The translations under genes were made by a program, and so were the position numbers. From Aestuariivita sp964402685 (lineage in GTDB: Bacteria; Pseudomonadota; Alphaproteobacteria; Rhodobacterales; Rhodobacteraceae): a DNA stretch of 64,000 nucleotides. Below the pieces are notes generated by a model. It saw nothing but the letters and a program-made list of their open reading frames with translations, had not been told where the DNA came from and did not search any database. This document shows positions 26,721 through 34,732 of this stretch, one piece after another. The stretch is taken from the NCBI GenBank assembly GCA_964402685.1, contig CAYODE010000003.1:19353-83352 (forward strand), given 5' to 3'. Position 1 is the stretch's first letter, and each line of letters starts with the position of its first letter.

Positions 26721-29700
26721 ATAGAACGTACGCTTTTTAAATTCATTTGGAAGTATTCCAAGCGCGACCAGTTGATCCTATTGGCCGTCACAACCTGCTT
26801 GTTTCCGCTTCTTTATCTGACGCTTGAGCTTCCCAAACGCATCATTAACGACGCGATCGGAGCTGGCACATCGCCGGTCCAATTTATGGGCTTCACAGTC
26901 GATCAGGTTGTTCTACTGAGCGCGCTGTGCGGGGCCTTCCTGTTGTCGGTTTTGCTGCATGGTTTGCTCAAGATGCGCATCAATACGATGAAGGGTGTTC
27001 TGGCGGAACGGATGCTCAGGCGGTTCCGCTACACCTTGATCGCGCGCGTGCTGCGCTTTCCACAACCCTATTTCGAACGCACCAGCCAGGGCGAATTGGT
27101 GTCGATGGTGACGTCCGAGGCCGAGCCGATGGGCGGTCTGATGGGCGATGCAATCAGTCAGCCGGTGTTACAAGCCGGTCAGATGCTGACAATCCTAAGC
27201 TTTCTGTTTCTGCAGTCATTTTGGTTCGGCTTGGCAGCCATTGCCCTGATCCCGTTGCAAGCCTGGCTCATCCCAATGCTGCAGCGCCAGATCAACCAGT
27301 TGAACAAGAAGCGCATCGTTCAGGTGCGTGCCCTCGCGGCAGAGATTGGCGAAACCGCGCAAGGCGCTTCAACACTGCGCGCGAATGGTGGTTGGCGATA
27401 TAGACAGTCGATGATCACCGACAGATTGGCCCGGCTCTTTACGATCCGGTTTGCCATCTATCAGAAGAAATTCTTCATGAAGTTTCTCAACAACTTCATC
27501 AACCAGTTGACCCCTTTCTTCTTTTATCTGGTGGGTGGTCTGCTGGTTATCCAAGGTGAGATCACGGTGGGTGCTTTGGTGGCGGCCCTTGCGGCCTACA
27601 AAGACATCGCCAGCCCGTGGAAGGAGCTTCTGGCCTATTACAACCAAGTGCAGGACATGTCTTTGCGCTGGGAAATCATCACGGAACGCTTTGCGCCGGA
27701 TGGCATGAGCGATGAGGCGCTGTTTGTTGGCCATCCAGAAAGTACGCCCGACCTGAAAGGGGCCATAGTTCTCGACGGAGTCAATGTGCGCGATGCCGAT
27801 GGCAACAGCGTCCTGGAAGACATTAGCGTAACCCTGAACGAAGGAGCGCTGGTTGGAGTGGCCGCCCCCAGTGAAGAGGACCGCCGCGCGCTTTCCGAAG
27901 TGCTTGTCCGCGAAGTGCAACCCGCTGGTGGGACAGTTTCGATTGCAGGCCAGCCTTTGTCTGGACTGCATCAATCGGTGGTCGCGCGACATATCGGGCA
28001 CGCGTCTGCGCGACCAGTAATGTTTCAGGGCACTTTTCTGGAAAACGTCCTCATGCCTCTCAAGTTTCAGCCCCTATCCAAGGAAGGGATGGAGGCGGCG
28101 ATCGTGGACGCGGAGCGTGCCGGTAACAGCGGCGATCCCCTGGCTGCCGATTGGCTCGACCCAAGCCTTGCTGGGTTGCCCGACGAAACGGCACTGCGCA
28201 GTTGGATGCTACAATTAGTCGATGCCTTGGGCAGTGCGCAGCCTTTCTTCTTAAGGGGGCTGGATATGCGCGCCAGCGCCGAGCAAAACCCTGACCTTGT
28301 GCAAGCGATTATCTCAGCGCGTGATGCGCTGAAAGCGGATCTGAAAGCCGAAGGGTTGGACCGCGCAGTGCACCGGTTGAACCCTGTCGCCTATAACCCC
28401 GCGTTACCGGTGGGTGACAACCTGCTTTATGCGTCCCCTCTGCAGCCCATCACCCAAGAAGCGCTGGCCGGACAAAGCGAATTTCTGGCATTCCTGCGTG
28501 AGCAGAAAATCGACGCCGGCTTAATCGCCCTCAGCCGTGACGTGATCGACATGCTTCGCCAGATCTTTGGGATGGACGGTACCGATCATCCGCTGTTTCA
28601 CAAGTTGGGTCTGGAAGAGGGTGTTTACGAAAAAGCGGCTGAACTGGTCAGTGTTCACGATGATACAGCCGAGTTAAGCGACGATGATCTGGCGCTTTTG
28701 ATGACCATCCCGTTCGGGATTTCAGCCGAGCAGATCGGCCCGGCTTTCCCGCAGGCGATGAAGGATCAGATTCTTGAATTGCGCGCCAGCCATGGGCAGG
28801 ACATGCGCGCCACGCTCGAGGGGCTGTATGCTCCGCTCTCGAGTGGTTCTTGGGCTCCTGGGATGAGTGTGCTGGAGAATGCTCTTTACGGTAAGATCTC
28901 GGACAACGCCGGCGCTCGGGCAGATGAAGTGCGCAGAAAGGCCGCGGAATGTTTGGAGCAAGCAGGATTGCGAGATCTGGTCGTGGCGCTGGTGTTTGAC
29001 AGCCCTGTGCCGTTGGGCGGCGCCAATTTGCCTGCGCTTTTGACCGAACCGATGGCCGTCATGCGGGCAGCAATCAAGCATCCACATGTTTTGGTCCTTG
29101 AGAATGTTCTGGCCAGCCGTGATCGGGAAGCCCGGCAAGAAGCCTACGAAAAGCTGCACGAGGTTCTGCCGGGCACCACCATGGTGGTGTTGGCAGATGG
29201 ATTTTCTGAGGATGCCGAATTCTCGCAGAAGCTTGACCTTCAGCAAGGCCGTCTGGTCTCTCAGGGCGAGACAGCGGGCCCGGAGCAGGACGGTGCGGCC
29301 AGCGCAGACCTATCCCGCAAACTGCGTGCGTTGGAGCAAACGCACCTGTTCTCCGGCCTCAGTCGGCGACAGCTTCGTCTGCTGGCGTTCGGTGCGCGCT
29401 GGTACGATGCGCCAGCTGGGGATTATGTGTTCTACAAGGGCGATCCGCCAAACGATGGTGCCTATATGGTCATCGAAGGGGATGCGGGGCTATACCTGCC
29501 CAAGGATGGTAAAGAAGATCAGCTGATCACAACCGTGGGTCCCGGCACATTGGTGGGTGAATTGGGTCTGATCCGCAACGTGCCCCGAGCTTTGGACATG
29601 AAAGCCGAGACAGAACTGAAGTGTTTGCGGATTGGCGCCGAAGAGTTCCTGGCCGTGGTTGAAAACGACGCCCAGACCGCCTTCAAGTTGTTGCAGGTGG

Positions 29701-29723
29701 TCTCGGGATACGTCTCCAATTAA
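26721..29723 (+). CDS. ABC-transporter-like protein with degenerate ATPase and C-terminal cNMP-binding domain
   Basis: About 1000 aa if counted from base 26721. Order: ABC exporter-type membrane domain (about 20-330); an ATPase-like domain split by an unusual segment (about 450-720); a cyclic-nucleotide-binding domain (about 870-1000) with a good phosphate cassette, VGELGLIRNVPRAL. The nucleotide site is degenerate: the Walker A position reads VAAPSEEDRRALS, the signature LGGANLPA and Walker B HVLVLENVLAS, so ATP hydrolysis is doubtful. The first common start codon is TTG 26772, inside the first membrane helix; the frame is open from 26679 and reads IERTLFKFIWKYSKRDQ from ATA 26721, where similar proteins as I recall them have Met. 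The start is thus uncertain. FAH gene follows 16 bases later. Confidence 0.8.
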   Translation: MERTLFKFIWKYSKRDQLILLAVTTCLFPLLYLTLELPKRIINDAIGAGTSPVQFMGFTVDQVVLLSALCGAFLLSVLLHGLLKMRINTMKGVLAERMLRRFRYTLIARVLRFPQPYFERTSQGELVSMVTSEAEPMGGLMGDAISQPVLQAGQMLTILSFLFLQSFWFGLAAIALIPLQAWLIPMLQRQINQLNKKRIVQVRALAAEIGETAQGASTLRANGGWRYRQSMITDRLARLFTIRFAIYQKKFFMKFLNNFINQLTPFFFYLVGGLLVIQGEITVGALVAALAAYKDIASPWKELLAYYNQVQDMSLRWEIITERFAPDGMSDEALFVGHPESTPDLKGAIVLDGVNVRDADGNSVLEDISVTLNEGALVGVAAPSEEDRRALSEVLVREVQPAGGTVSIAGQPLSGLHQSVVARHIGHASARPVMFQGTFLENVLMPLKFQPLSKEGMEAAIVDAERAGNSGDPLAADWLDPSLAGLPDETALRSWMLQLVDALGSAQPFFLRGLDMRASAEQNPDLVQAIISARDALKADLKAEGLDRAVHRLNPVAYNPALPVGDNLLYASPLQPITQEALAGQSEFLAFLREQKIDAGLIALSRDVIDMLRQIFGMDGTDHPLFHKLGLEEGVYEKAAELVSVHDDTAELSDDDLALLMTIPFGISAEQIGPAFPQAMKDQILELRASHGQDMRATLEGLYAPLSSGSWAPGMSVLENALYGKISDNAGARADEVRRKAAECLEQAGLRDLVVALVFDSPVPLGGANLPALLTEPMAVMRAAIKHPHVLVLENVLASRDREARQEAYEKLHEVLPGTTMVVLADGFSEDAEFSQKLDLQQGRLVSQGETAGPEQDGAASADLSRKLRALEQTHLFSGLSRRQLRLLAFGARWYDAPAGDYVFYKGDPPNDGAYMVIEGDAGLYLPKDGKEDQLITTVGPGTLVGELGLIRNVPRALDMKAETELKCLRIGAEEFLAVVENDAQTAFKLLQVVSGYVSN

Positions 29724-29739
29724 CCGAACGAGGTAGGAC

Positions 29740-30585
29740 ATGAGACTGAAACGCGTTGAGAAAGGCGGTTCCATTCGCGTGGCTGTCAATGATGCCAGCG
29801 GTTACTGGAAAGATGTTACTGACATCATTGGAGATGTCTGCGCTGAGAGCCTTGCAGAAAATACCATAAGCCGGCTTGATGACACGGACCTGCAAGACTG
29901 CCCGATGCTCGAGACCTATGACCGTCTACTGCCTTGCGTGGGCGGTGTTGGTAAATTCATGTGCATCGGCTTGAACTATTCCGATCATGCGGAAGAAGCC
30001 GGGATGCCTATTCCCGAACATCCAATTTTATTTCTGAAAGCGAATTCGGCCATTGCCGGTGCTGAAGACGATCTTGTGATGCCGCGTAGTGCTAAGAGCG
30101 TGGATTGGGAAGTTGAGCTGGGCGTCGTCATTGGCAAAGCCGCGAAATATGTGAGCAAGGACCAGGCCTTGGATCACGTCGCGGGATATTGCGTAATCAA
30201 CGATGTGTCCGAGCGTGATTTTCAACTCCACCTGACGGGTCAGTGGACCAAAGGTAAGTCCTGTGACGGTTTTGGACCGATTGGCCCATGGCTCGTGACG
30301 GCAGATGAAGTCCCGGATCCGCAAAACCTGGCGCTTTGGGCGGATGTCAACGGCAAGCGGATGCAAACGGGGCATACATCGACCATGATTTTTTCGGTGG
30401 CAGAGATCATTTCACATCTCTCTCAACTTATGACGTTGCACCCGGGCGATGTGATTGCAACCGGTACGCCGCCTGGGGTGGGGATGGGGCAAAAGCCACC
30501 AGTTTACTTGCAGAATGGCGACGAGGTCAAAGTTGGTGTCGAGTTATTGGGTGAGCAGACACAGAAAGTGACAGCGGCTCGTTAG
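29740..30585 (+). CDS. Fumarylacetoacetate hydrolase (FAH) family enzyme
   Basis: 281 aa. The family C-terminal fold covers about 70-278, with the start motif KFMCIGLNYSDHAEEAG, metal-ligand region VDWEVELGVVIGK, and the end motif GDVIATGTPPGVGMG. Members hydrolyse or hydrate C-C or acylpyruvate bonds (ureidoglycolate lyase, 2-keto-3-deoxy-fuconate hydrolase and others); the exact substrate cannot be told. The nearby mandelate-racemase-family enzyme at 31.1-32.3 kb is of the sugar-acid dehydratase type, so a sugar-acid pathway is possible. GAGGTAGGAC stands before the ATG. Confidence 0.88.
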   Translation: MRLKRVEKGGSIRVAVNDASGYWKDVTDIIGDVCAESLAENTISRLDDTDLQDCPMLETYDRLLPCVGGVGKFMCIGLNYSDHAEEAGMPIPEHPILFLKANSAIAGAEDDLVMPRSAKSVDWEVELGVVIGKAAKYVSKDQALDHVAGYCVINDVSERDFQLHLTGQWTKGKSCDGFGPIGPWLVTADEVPDPQNLALWADVNGKRMQTGHTSTMIFSVAEIISHLSQLMTLHPGDVIATGTPPGVGMGQKPPVYLQNGDEVKVGVELLGEQTQKVTAAR

Positions 30586-30693
30586 TGGATTGTGCTGTAA
30601 GGCTTGTGTTGCCTTGTTCGGACCTTAGGAACGCCCCAGGGTACGCAACGTTACTACAACACCGGGAATGTTGAACGGAGTGTAATCCTGACC

Positions 30694-31071
30694 CTAATCC
30701 GGCGCGCAAAATGTCTCGTGCAAAAACGCAATCACTTGTGCCGTGGTGTTGTTCGCAAGACGGTAATACACGGTTTTGCCGGATCGGCGTGTGGCCACTA
30801 GGTCATCTTCCCTCAGTCGCGCCAGCAGCTGCGAGACACTGGCCTGACGCATATCCAGGAGCGTTTCCAATTCGCCGACCGATCGCTCCCCAGTCGCCAG
30901 ATGGCACAGGATCATGAGCCGTCCTTCATGCGCGAGGCTTTTCAAAAATGACGCCGCTTCTTCTGCGCGCGAGGCCATGTCCGACGGCGCATCAGGTGGC
31001 AAGACAAGGTCAGTTGTGGGCATGTAAAGGGCCGGGGTGGTAACTCTTTCGCGCAGTATGCCCGCTCTCAT
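30694..31071 (-). CDS. ArsR-family regulator resembling persulfide sensors SqrR/BigR
   Basis: 125 aa as drawn. The winged helix region (about 38-115) has HEGRLMILCHLATGERSVGELE, then MRQASVSQLLARLREDDLV and the wing RRSGKTVYYRL. Two cysteines, Cys56 and Cys122, are 66 residues apart, the same spacing as Cys41/Cys107 of Rhodobacter SqrR and the equivalent pair of BigR, which form a sulfane link on sensing persulfide. Starting at Met17 (31023) would bring numbering to Cys40/Cys106, nearer SqrR. It lies 8 bases after the mandelate-racemase-family gene, suggesting co-transcription. No sulfide-oxidation gene is adjacent, so its target is elsewhere or different. Confidence 0.85.
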   Translation of the reverse strand: MRAGILRERVTTPALYMPTTDLVLPPDAPSDMASRAEEAASFLKSLAHEGRLMILCHLATGERSVGELETLLDMRQASVSQLLARLREDDLVATRRSGKTVYYRLANNTTAQVIAFLHETFCAPD

Positions 31072-31079
31072 TGCTCAAG

Positions 31080-32324
31080 TCACGCCCCCGCGTCGGAATC
31101 TGGGGCCGGGGCACCTCCTTCAAACGCATTTCCGTTCACATAATCGCAAGGCTCTTCCTGCATCTGAAGGTGCAATCCGTTGCCGTCATAAGGATGCGCC
31201 CTGGCGAGGTCTTCGTCCACGTCAATGCCCAATCCGGCGGCGGTAGGTGGCGAAATGAATCCGTCTTCGACCTGGATCGCGCCTTTGATCAATTGGTTGT
31301 GGAAGGGCGTTTCGATCGTTTCGCACATCAGGATGTTTGGAATGGACGCGGCAAGGTGAATATTCGCGGCCCATTCCACAGGTCCAGCATACAGATGCGG
31401 TGCCATTTGCGCGTTATAGACTTCTGCCATAGCCGCGACCTTCTTCATCTCCCATATCCCGCCGGCACGCCCCAGCGCTGGTTGCAAGATCGTAGCAGCG
31501 CCCGCGCGCAGTATGGGGGCAAACTCCGCCTTGGTTGTGATGCGTTCTCCGGTCGCCACAGGGATCCGCACGGCGCGCGCGACCTTGGCCATTTCCTCAA
31601 TGGCGTCGGGCGGAATGGGTTCTTCGAACCAAAGCGGCGAGTACGGCTCCAAGGCTTGGCCCAATCGGATCGCGCCTGCTGTGGTGAACTGACCATGCGT
31701 GCCAAAAAGAAGATCTGCTTTGTCGCCGACCGCTTCGCGTATCGCTTTGCAGAACGCCACCGATTGAGAGATGTCGGACATCGCCGGCATATGACCCCCA
31801 CGCATCGTGTAGGGACCCGCCGGGTCAAACTTCACCGCTGTGAAACCGCGCGCGACGCAATCTGCGGCCGCTTCTGCAGCGAGTTGCGGTGAGGTCCAGA
31901 AGTCTTTCATCCGATGATGCGCCAGTGGATAGAGGTACGTGTACGCACGGATACGATCATTCATCTTGCCGCCGATCAGCGCATAGACGGGCCTGTCGCG
32001 GTCCTTGCCCAGAATGTCCCAGCACGCAATCTCGAGCCCCGAGAATGCACCCATCACGGTCAGATCTGGGCGTTGCGTAAACCCGCTGGAATATGCCCGA
32101 CGGAACATCAATTCGATGTTTTCAGGGTTTTCGCCGGACATGTGCCGGTCAAAGACGTCACGGATGACATGGGTCATTGCGTCTGGTCCAACAGAGGATG
32201 CATAGCATTCGCCCCATCCCACAATCCCAGTATCCGTGGTCAGTTTCACCAGGATCCAATACCGACCGCCCCAGCCGGGTGCCGGCGGTGCAGTAACGAT
32301 CACGTCAACATCAGTAAGCTTCAT
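31080..32324 (-). CDS. Mandelate racemase/muconate lactonizing enzyme-family dehydratase
   Basis: 414 aa of the enolase superfamily. N-terminal capping domain (about 1-125), then barrel with VKFDPAGPYTMRGGH, WFEEPIPPD, ATGERI, LQPALGRAGG and APHLYAGPV, closest to the galactonate/sugar-acid dehydratase group. Where galactonate dehydratase has DFHGR (metal-ligand Asp), this protein has GTHGQ, so the first acidic ligand is missing while the two Glu ligands (FEEP, GER) and the His of APH remain. It starts an apparent two-gene unit with the ArsR gene. Substrate unknown; an acid-sugar is likely. Confidence 0.82.
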   Translation of the reverse strand: MKLTDVDVIVTAPPAPGWGGRYWILVKLTTDTGIVGWGECYASSVGPDAMTHVIRDVFDRHMSGENPENIELMFRRAYSSGFTQRPDLTVMGAFSGLEIACWDILGKDRDRPVYALIGGKMNDRIRAYTYLYPLAHHRMKDFWTSPQLAAEAAADCVARGFTAVKFDPAGPYTMRGGHMPAMSDISQSVAFCKAIREAVGDKADLLFGTHGQFTTAGAIRLGQALEPYSPLWFEEPIPPDAIEEMAKVARAVRIPVATGERITTKAEFAPILRAGAATILQPALGRAGGIWEMKKVAAMAEVYNAQMAPHLYAGPVEWAANIHLAASIPNILMCETIETPFHNQLIKGAIQVEDGFISPPTAAGLGIDVDEDLARAHPYDGNGLHLQMQEEPCDYVNGNAFEGGAPAPDSDAGA

Positions 32325-32459
32325 ATCGACCTCTCCCCTTTTGGCCGACCCTGCCGCCGCTCTGGATCAGGCGCAAGCCGCAAAGACGAGCTTTTGGAAG
32401 CGACAGCGATCTTTGCCAGAAGGGAGGTGTAAATCGATCGCTTCGAACAAGTGCCGCCG

Positions 32460-32957
32460 CTATCGAACGTCGGCCCTCATGCAAGCGCGAATGGACTTGG
32501 ATGCAGAACGGTAATGGCTCGCCCCAGCGGCTTCGGCCCAACGTCCGGGAGTCCATGCATTCTTGGCGCCTTTCATCGCACTTCCGTAAAGCTGTGAGTT
32601 CGAAAGCGAATGGATGAGTGCCATGAGTTTTTGATGATTAGCATCCAAGAGGGATATCGTGTCCGCCCAGGTCAGATGCGCTTGGCGATCTCGCAAAGCT
32701 ACGTTGTATCGTTTGAGGTCGCTCCACTTGTATCCTTTCGCGGGAAAGTAGACCGGCTTTCCAGCCAGGCCGTCGTGATACCATCCCAAAAACAACTCGA
32801 TCCAGTGCGCGCGATGCGCGATTACGTCTTTGATGGACGTATTGTCCTCTCGGTGCCTGAGGGCTGTGTCGCTCTCCAATGCGTCGATTAGTATTCTTAA
32901 CTTTTCAAACTCTGTCTCAGTGACACTCAAAAGTTCGGTTTTGGATGCAGCGGCCAT
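32460..32957 (-). CDS. ClbS/DfsB family four-helix protein
   Basis: 165 aa. KTELLSVTETEFEKLRILID at the N-terminus, IKDVIAHRAHWIELFLGWY and PAKGYKWSDLKRYN are characteristic of the ClbS/DfsB (DUF1706) family of DinB-like four-helix bundles. ClbS is a cyclopropane hydrolase giving colibactin self-protection; most relatives have no known role. The stop is 135 bases from the next gene and the C-terminal 20 residues (SASKSIRACMRADVR) look unlike the family, perhaps a changed reading end. An FNR-type box lies 109 bases before its start. Confidence 0.75.
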   Translation of the reverse strand: MAAASKTELLSVTETEFEKLRILIDALESDTALRHREDNTSIKDVIAHRAHWIELFLGWYHDGLAGKPVYFPAKGYKWSDLKRYNVALRDRQAHLTWADTISLLDANHQKLMALIHSLSNSQLYGSAMKGAKNAWTPGRWAEAAGASHYRSASKSIRACMRADVR

Positions 32958-33376
32958 GATCGCACCTGTTGTCCACGATGCTGCGTATCACGCAATCGGT
33001 TTGCGTTGTTTGCGGTATGTCAAACGGTCCGCTGCAACGTGAACGACACCTGTGAGGTGAAGCAGTTGATCGGGATCAAGGCCGTATGCCGAAAGAGATG
33101 AGAGCATCCTTCAAAACCGGGGCGAAGGACAGCGGCCATGTGCATTGTAACGCGGAATGCACAAGACCTCAGACTGCGCAATGGACTGGGCAAGGAAGTC
33201 TGCCGATTTCACGGTGTGCATCTTGCCGATATTGGAGCGCACGGATGTGATGCAAACTTTCGTGCGGCGGCTGTTATTGACTAGACCGACTGTTGATCGG
33301 CTGCTGCGGCGGACGTTTGGGTCTTAATCGCCAAGTGAGAGAGAAGAGATTGGCACTGGATCAGGAGGGAAAGACT
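32958..33376. other. Intergenic region between ClbS-like gene and globin pseudogene
   Basis: 419 bases with no convincing gene. It holds a perfect FNR-type palindrome (33066-33079) and, at the right end, the ribosome binding site CAGGAGGG of the globin. Otherwise nothing recognisable. Confidence 0.7.
33066..33079. promoter_or_regulatory. FNR/FnrL-type box TTGAT-CGGG-ATCAA
   Basis: A perfect match to TTGAT-N4-ATCAA, the binding site of FNR, FnrL, Anr and Dnr proteins. It lies 109 bases before the ClbS-like start and 298 before the globin start. Globins are common FNR/NnrR-type targets under low oxygen or NO, so the site may have served the globin. Confidence 0.55.
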
Positions 33377-33787
33377 ATGGCCTTAAACGCGATTGAACAG
33401 GAGTTGATCCGAAACAGCTTCAACGTTCTGTCCCGTGACCTCGAAACCCATTCGCAGGACTTCTACGAGGCACTGTTTCAGCGTGACCCAAGCCTGCGAT
33501 CCCTGTTCGGTCCAGACCTTGCAAAGTAGGGGATGAAATTCATGGCGGCGTTGGGAGCGATTGTCGACAATTTGGAAAGTGAGGAAAAGAACGCTCAACA
33601 CTATCAGGACCTTGGCGATCTTCATGCAAGGAAAGGAGTGCAACCTGAACATATCGAGCCAATGCGCGAAGCGCTGATCGATACATTGCGGTCCGTCTTT
33701 GGAGAAGAGTTTACGCCGGTATTGGAAGGCGCATGGCGAGAAGCTTTTGACCAAGTCGCCAGGAACATTATGCGATCTGACGAGTGA
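33377..33787 (+). pseudogene. Single-domain globin interrupted by an in-frame TAG
   Basis: Reading from ATG 33377 (after AGGAGGG) gives MALNAIEQELIRNSF... up to LFGPDLAK, then TAG at 33527-33529, then in the same frame GMKFMAALGAIVDNL... to a normal end at 33787: 136 codons including the TAG, the size of a bacterial single-domain globin. The globin fold reads through both halves: the CD-corner LF, the proximal His in GDLHARKGV, and the final helix EGAWREAFDQVA. By eye the TAG falls at the distal E7 position, Gln in Vitreoscilla globin, so CAG to TAG is the likely change. The rest is intact, so the loss is recent, a base-call error, or tolerated by readthrough. Confidence 0.82.
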
Positions 33788-33985
33788 GTGGCCGACTGAG
33801 AAAGCCACACAGGTTAGGCTCTTATCCTCAACTGGACCAAGAAAGCTCATTGCCTCGTCTGTTTGAGAGCGATTGAGGTGAATGAGTTCCAAAGACGATA
33901 TCGGATTTGGACGGGATTCCTTGGTGCCGCTACCGTTGCGGCTGCGGCCATGGTGCCGCGAAATCGCAGCACCAACGTCTTTTAC

Positions 33986-34720
33986 TCAGCTATGCGCGTA
34001 TTGGCGGACCATGTGACCGCCATCCACGTCCAGAACAAACCCTGTCGTGTTGGTATTTGACATCAAAAACAGCGCTGCATCTGCCGCCTCATCGACTTCA
34101 CCGACCCTTGCTAGCGGAAGGGAGGCGCCCGTCGCTGCGTACATCCCCTCACGCGCGGCAGTATCCATACCGGCATAGGCTTCTGACTTGATCATCCCTG
34201 GGGACAAACAGTTGACACGCAGATCCGGACCCAGTTCCAGCGCTAGCCCGCGCGCTAACGCCTCCACCGCGCCGTTGACGGCGCCGAGGCCGGAACAGTT
34301 CATGCCGGGCCTGCGGGACAACACACCCGAAAAGAAGGTGATCGATCCACCGGGCCGCAACTTGGACAGCGCGGATTTCGCTATGGAGTAGGGACCAAAG
34401 AACTTTGCATTAAACATGGCGCGAAGATCGTTCTCAGGCAGATGTGCAAAGGACCCATGCGCTGCGCTCGATGCCGAAATGACCAAGTGGTCGAACTTCT
34501 CCGGCAAGGATGCGGCCCAGGCGCTCACCGAATCTGGTTTTGTCATATCCACGGGTATTGCGGTGCCGCTCCCCAGTTCAGCGACTGCGGCTTCAAGTTT
34601 CTCGCTGTCTCGGCTTGAGATAACGATTTCTGCCCCGGCTTCGGCCGCCTGACGGGCGATCGCCTTGCCGATTCCGGAACCCCCGCCAACGACCACAACC
34701 GTTTGTTCGTAGAATTTCAT
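33986..34720 (-). CDS. SDR-family protein lacking the usual catalytic Tyr-Lys
   Basis: 244 aa, normal short-chain dehydrogenase size. The cofactor motif VVGGGSGIGKAIA and DHLVISASS (N-terminal half), and the C-terminal GMIKSEAY and GFVLDVDGGHMV are clear. In the active-site region, where most have YxxxK, it reads CSGLGAVNGAVEAL; alignment on the following ALELGPDLRVNCLSPG places Leu and Asn where Tyr and Lys should be. Such variants exist in SDR families annotated as oxidoreductases; the activity here is uncertain. It sits 12 bases after the next minus-strand gene, so the two probably form an operon. Confidence 0.85.
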   Translation of the reverse strand: MKFYEQTVVVVGGGSGIGKAIARQAAEAGAEIVISSRDSEKLEAAVAELGSGTAIPVDMTKPDSVSAWAASLPEKFDHLVISASSAAHGSFAHLPENDLRAMFNAKFFGPYSIAKSALSKLRPGGSITFFSGVLSRRPGMNCSGLGAVNGAVEALARGLALELGPDLRVNCLSPGMIKSEAYAGMDTAAREGMYAATGASLPLARVGEVDEAADAALFLMSNTNTTGFVLDVDGGHMVRQYAHS

Positions 34721-34732
34721 CGTTGCTTCTCC

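Noticed and set aside
32311..32556. 81-codon minus-strand frame overlapping the ClbS-like gene
   Set aside because: Overlaps a recognised gene, with a basic random-looking product.
33080..33290. Remnant gene between the FNR box and the globin
   Set aside because: Short frames in several phases, none with recognisable similarity; left as intergenic.
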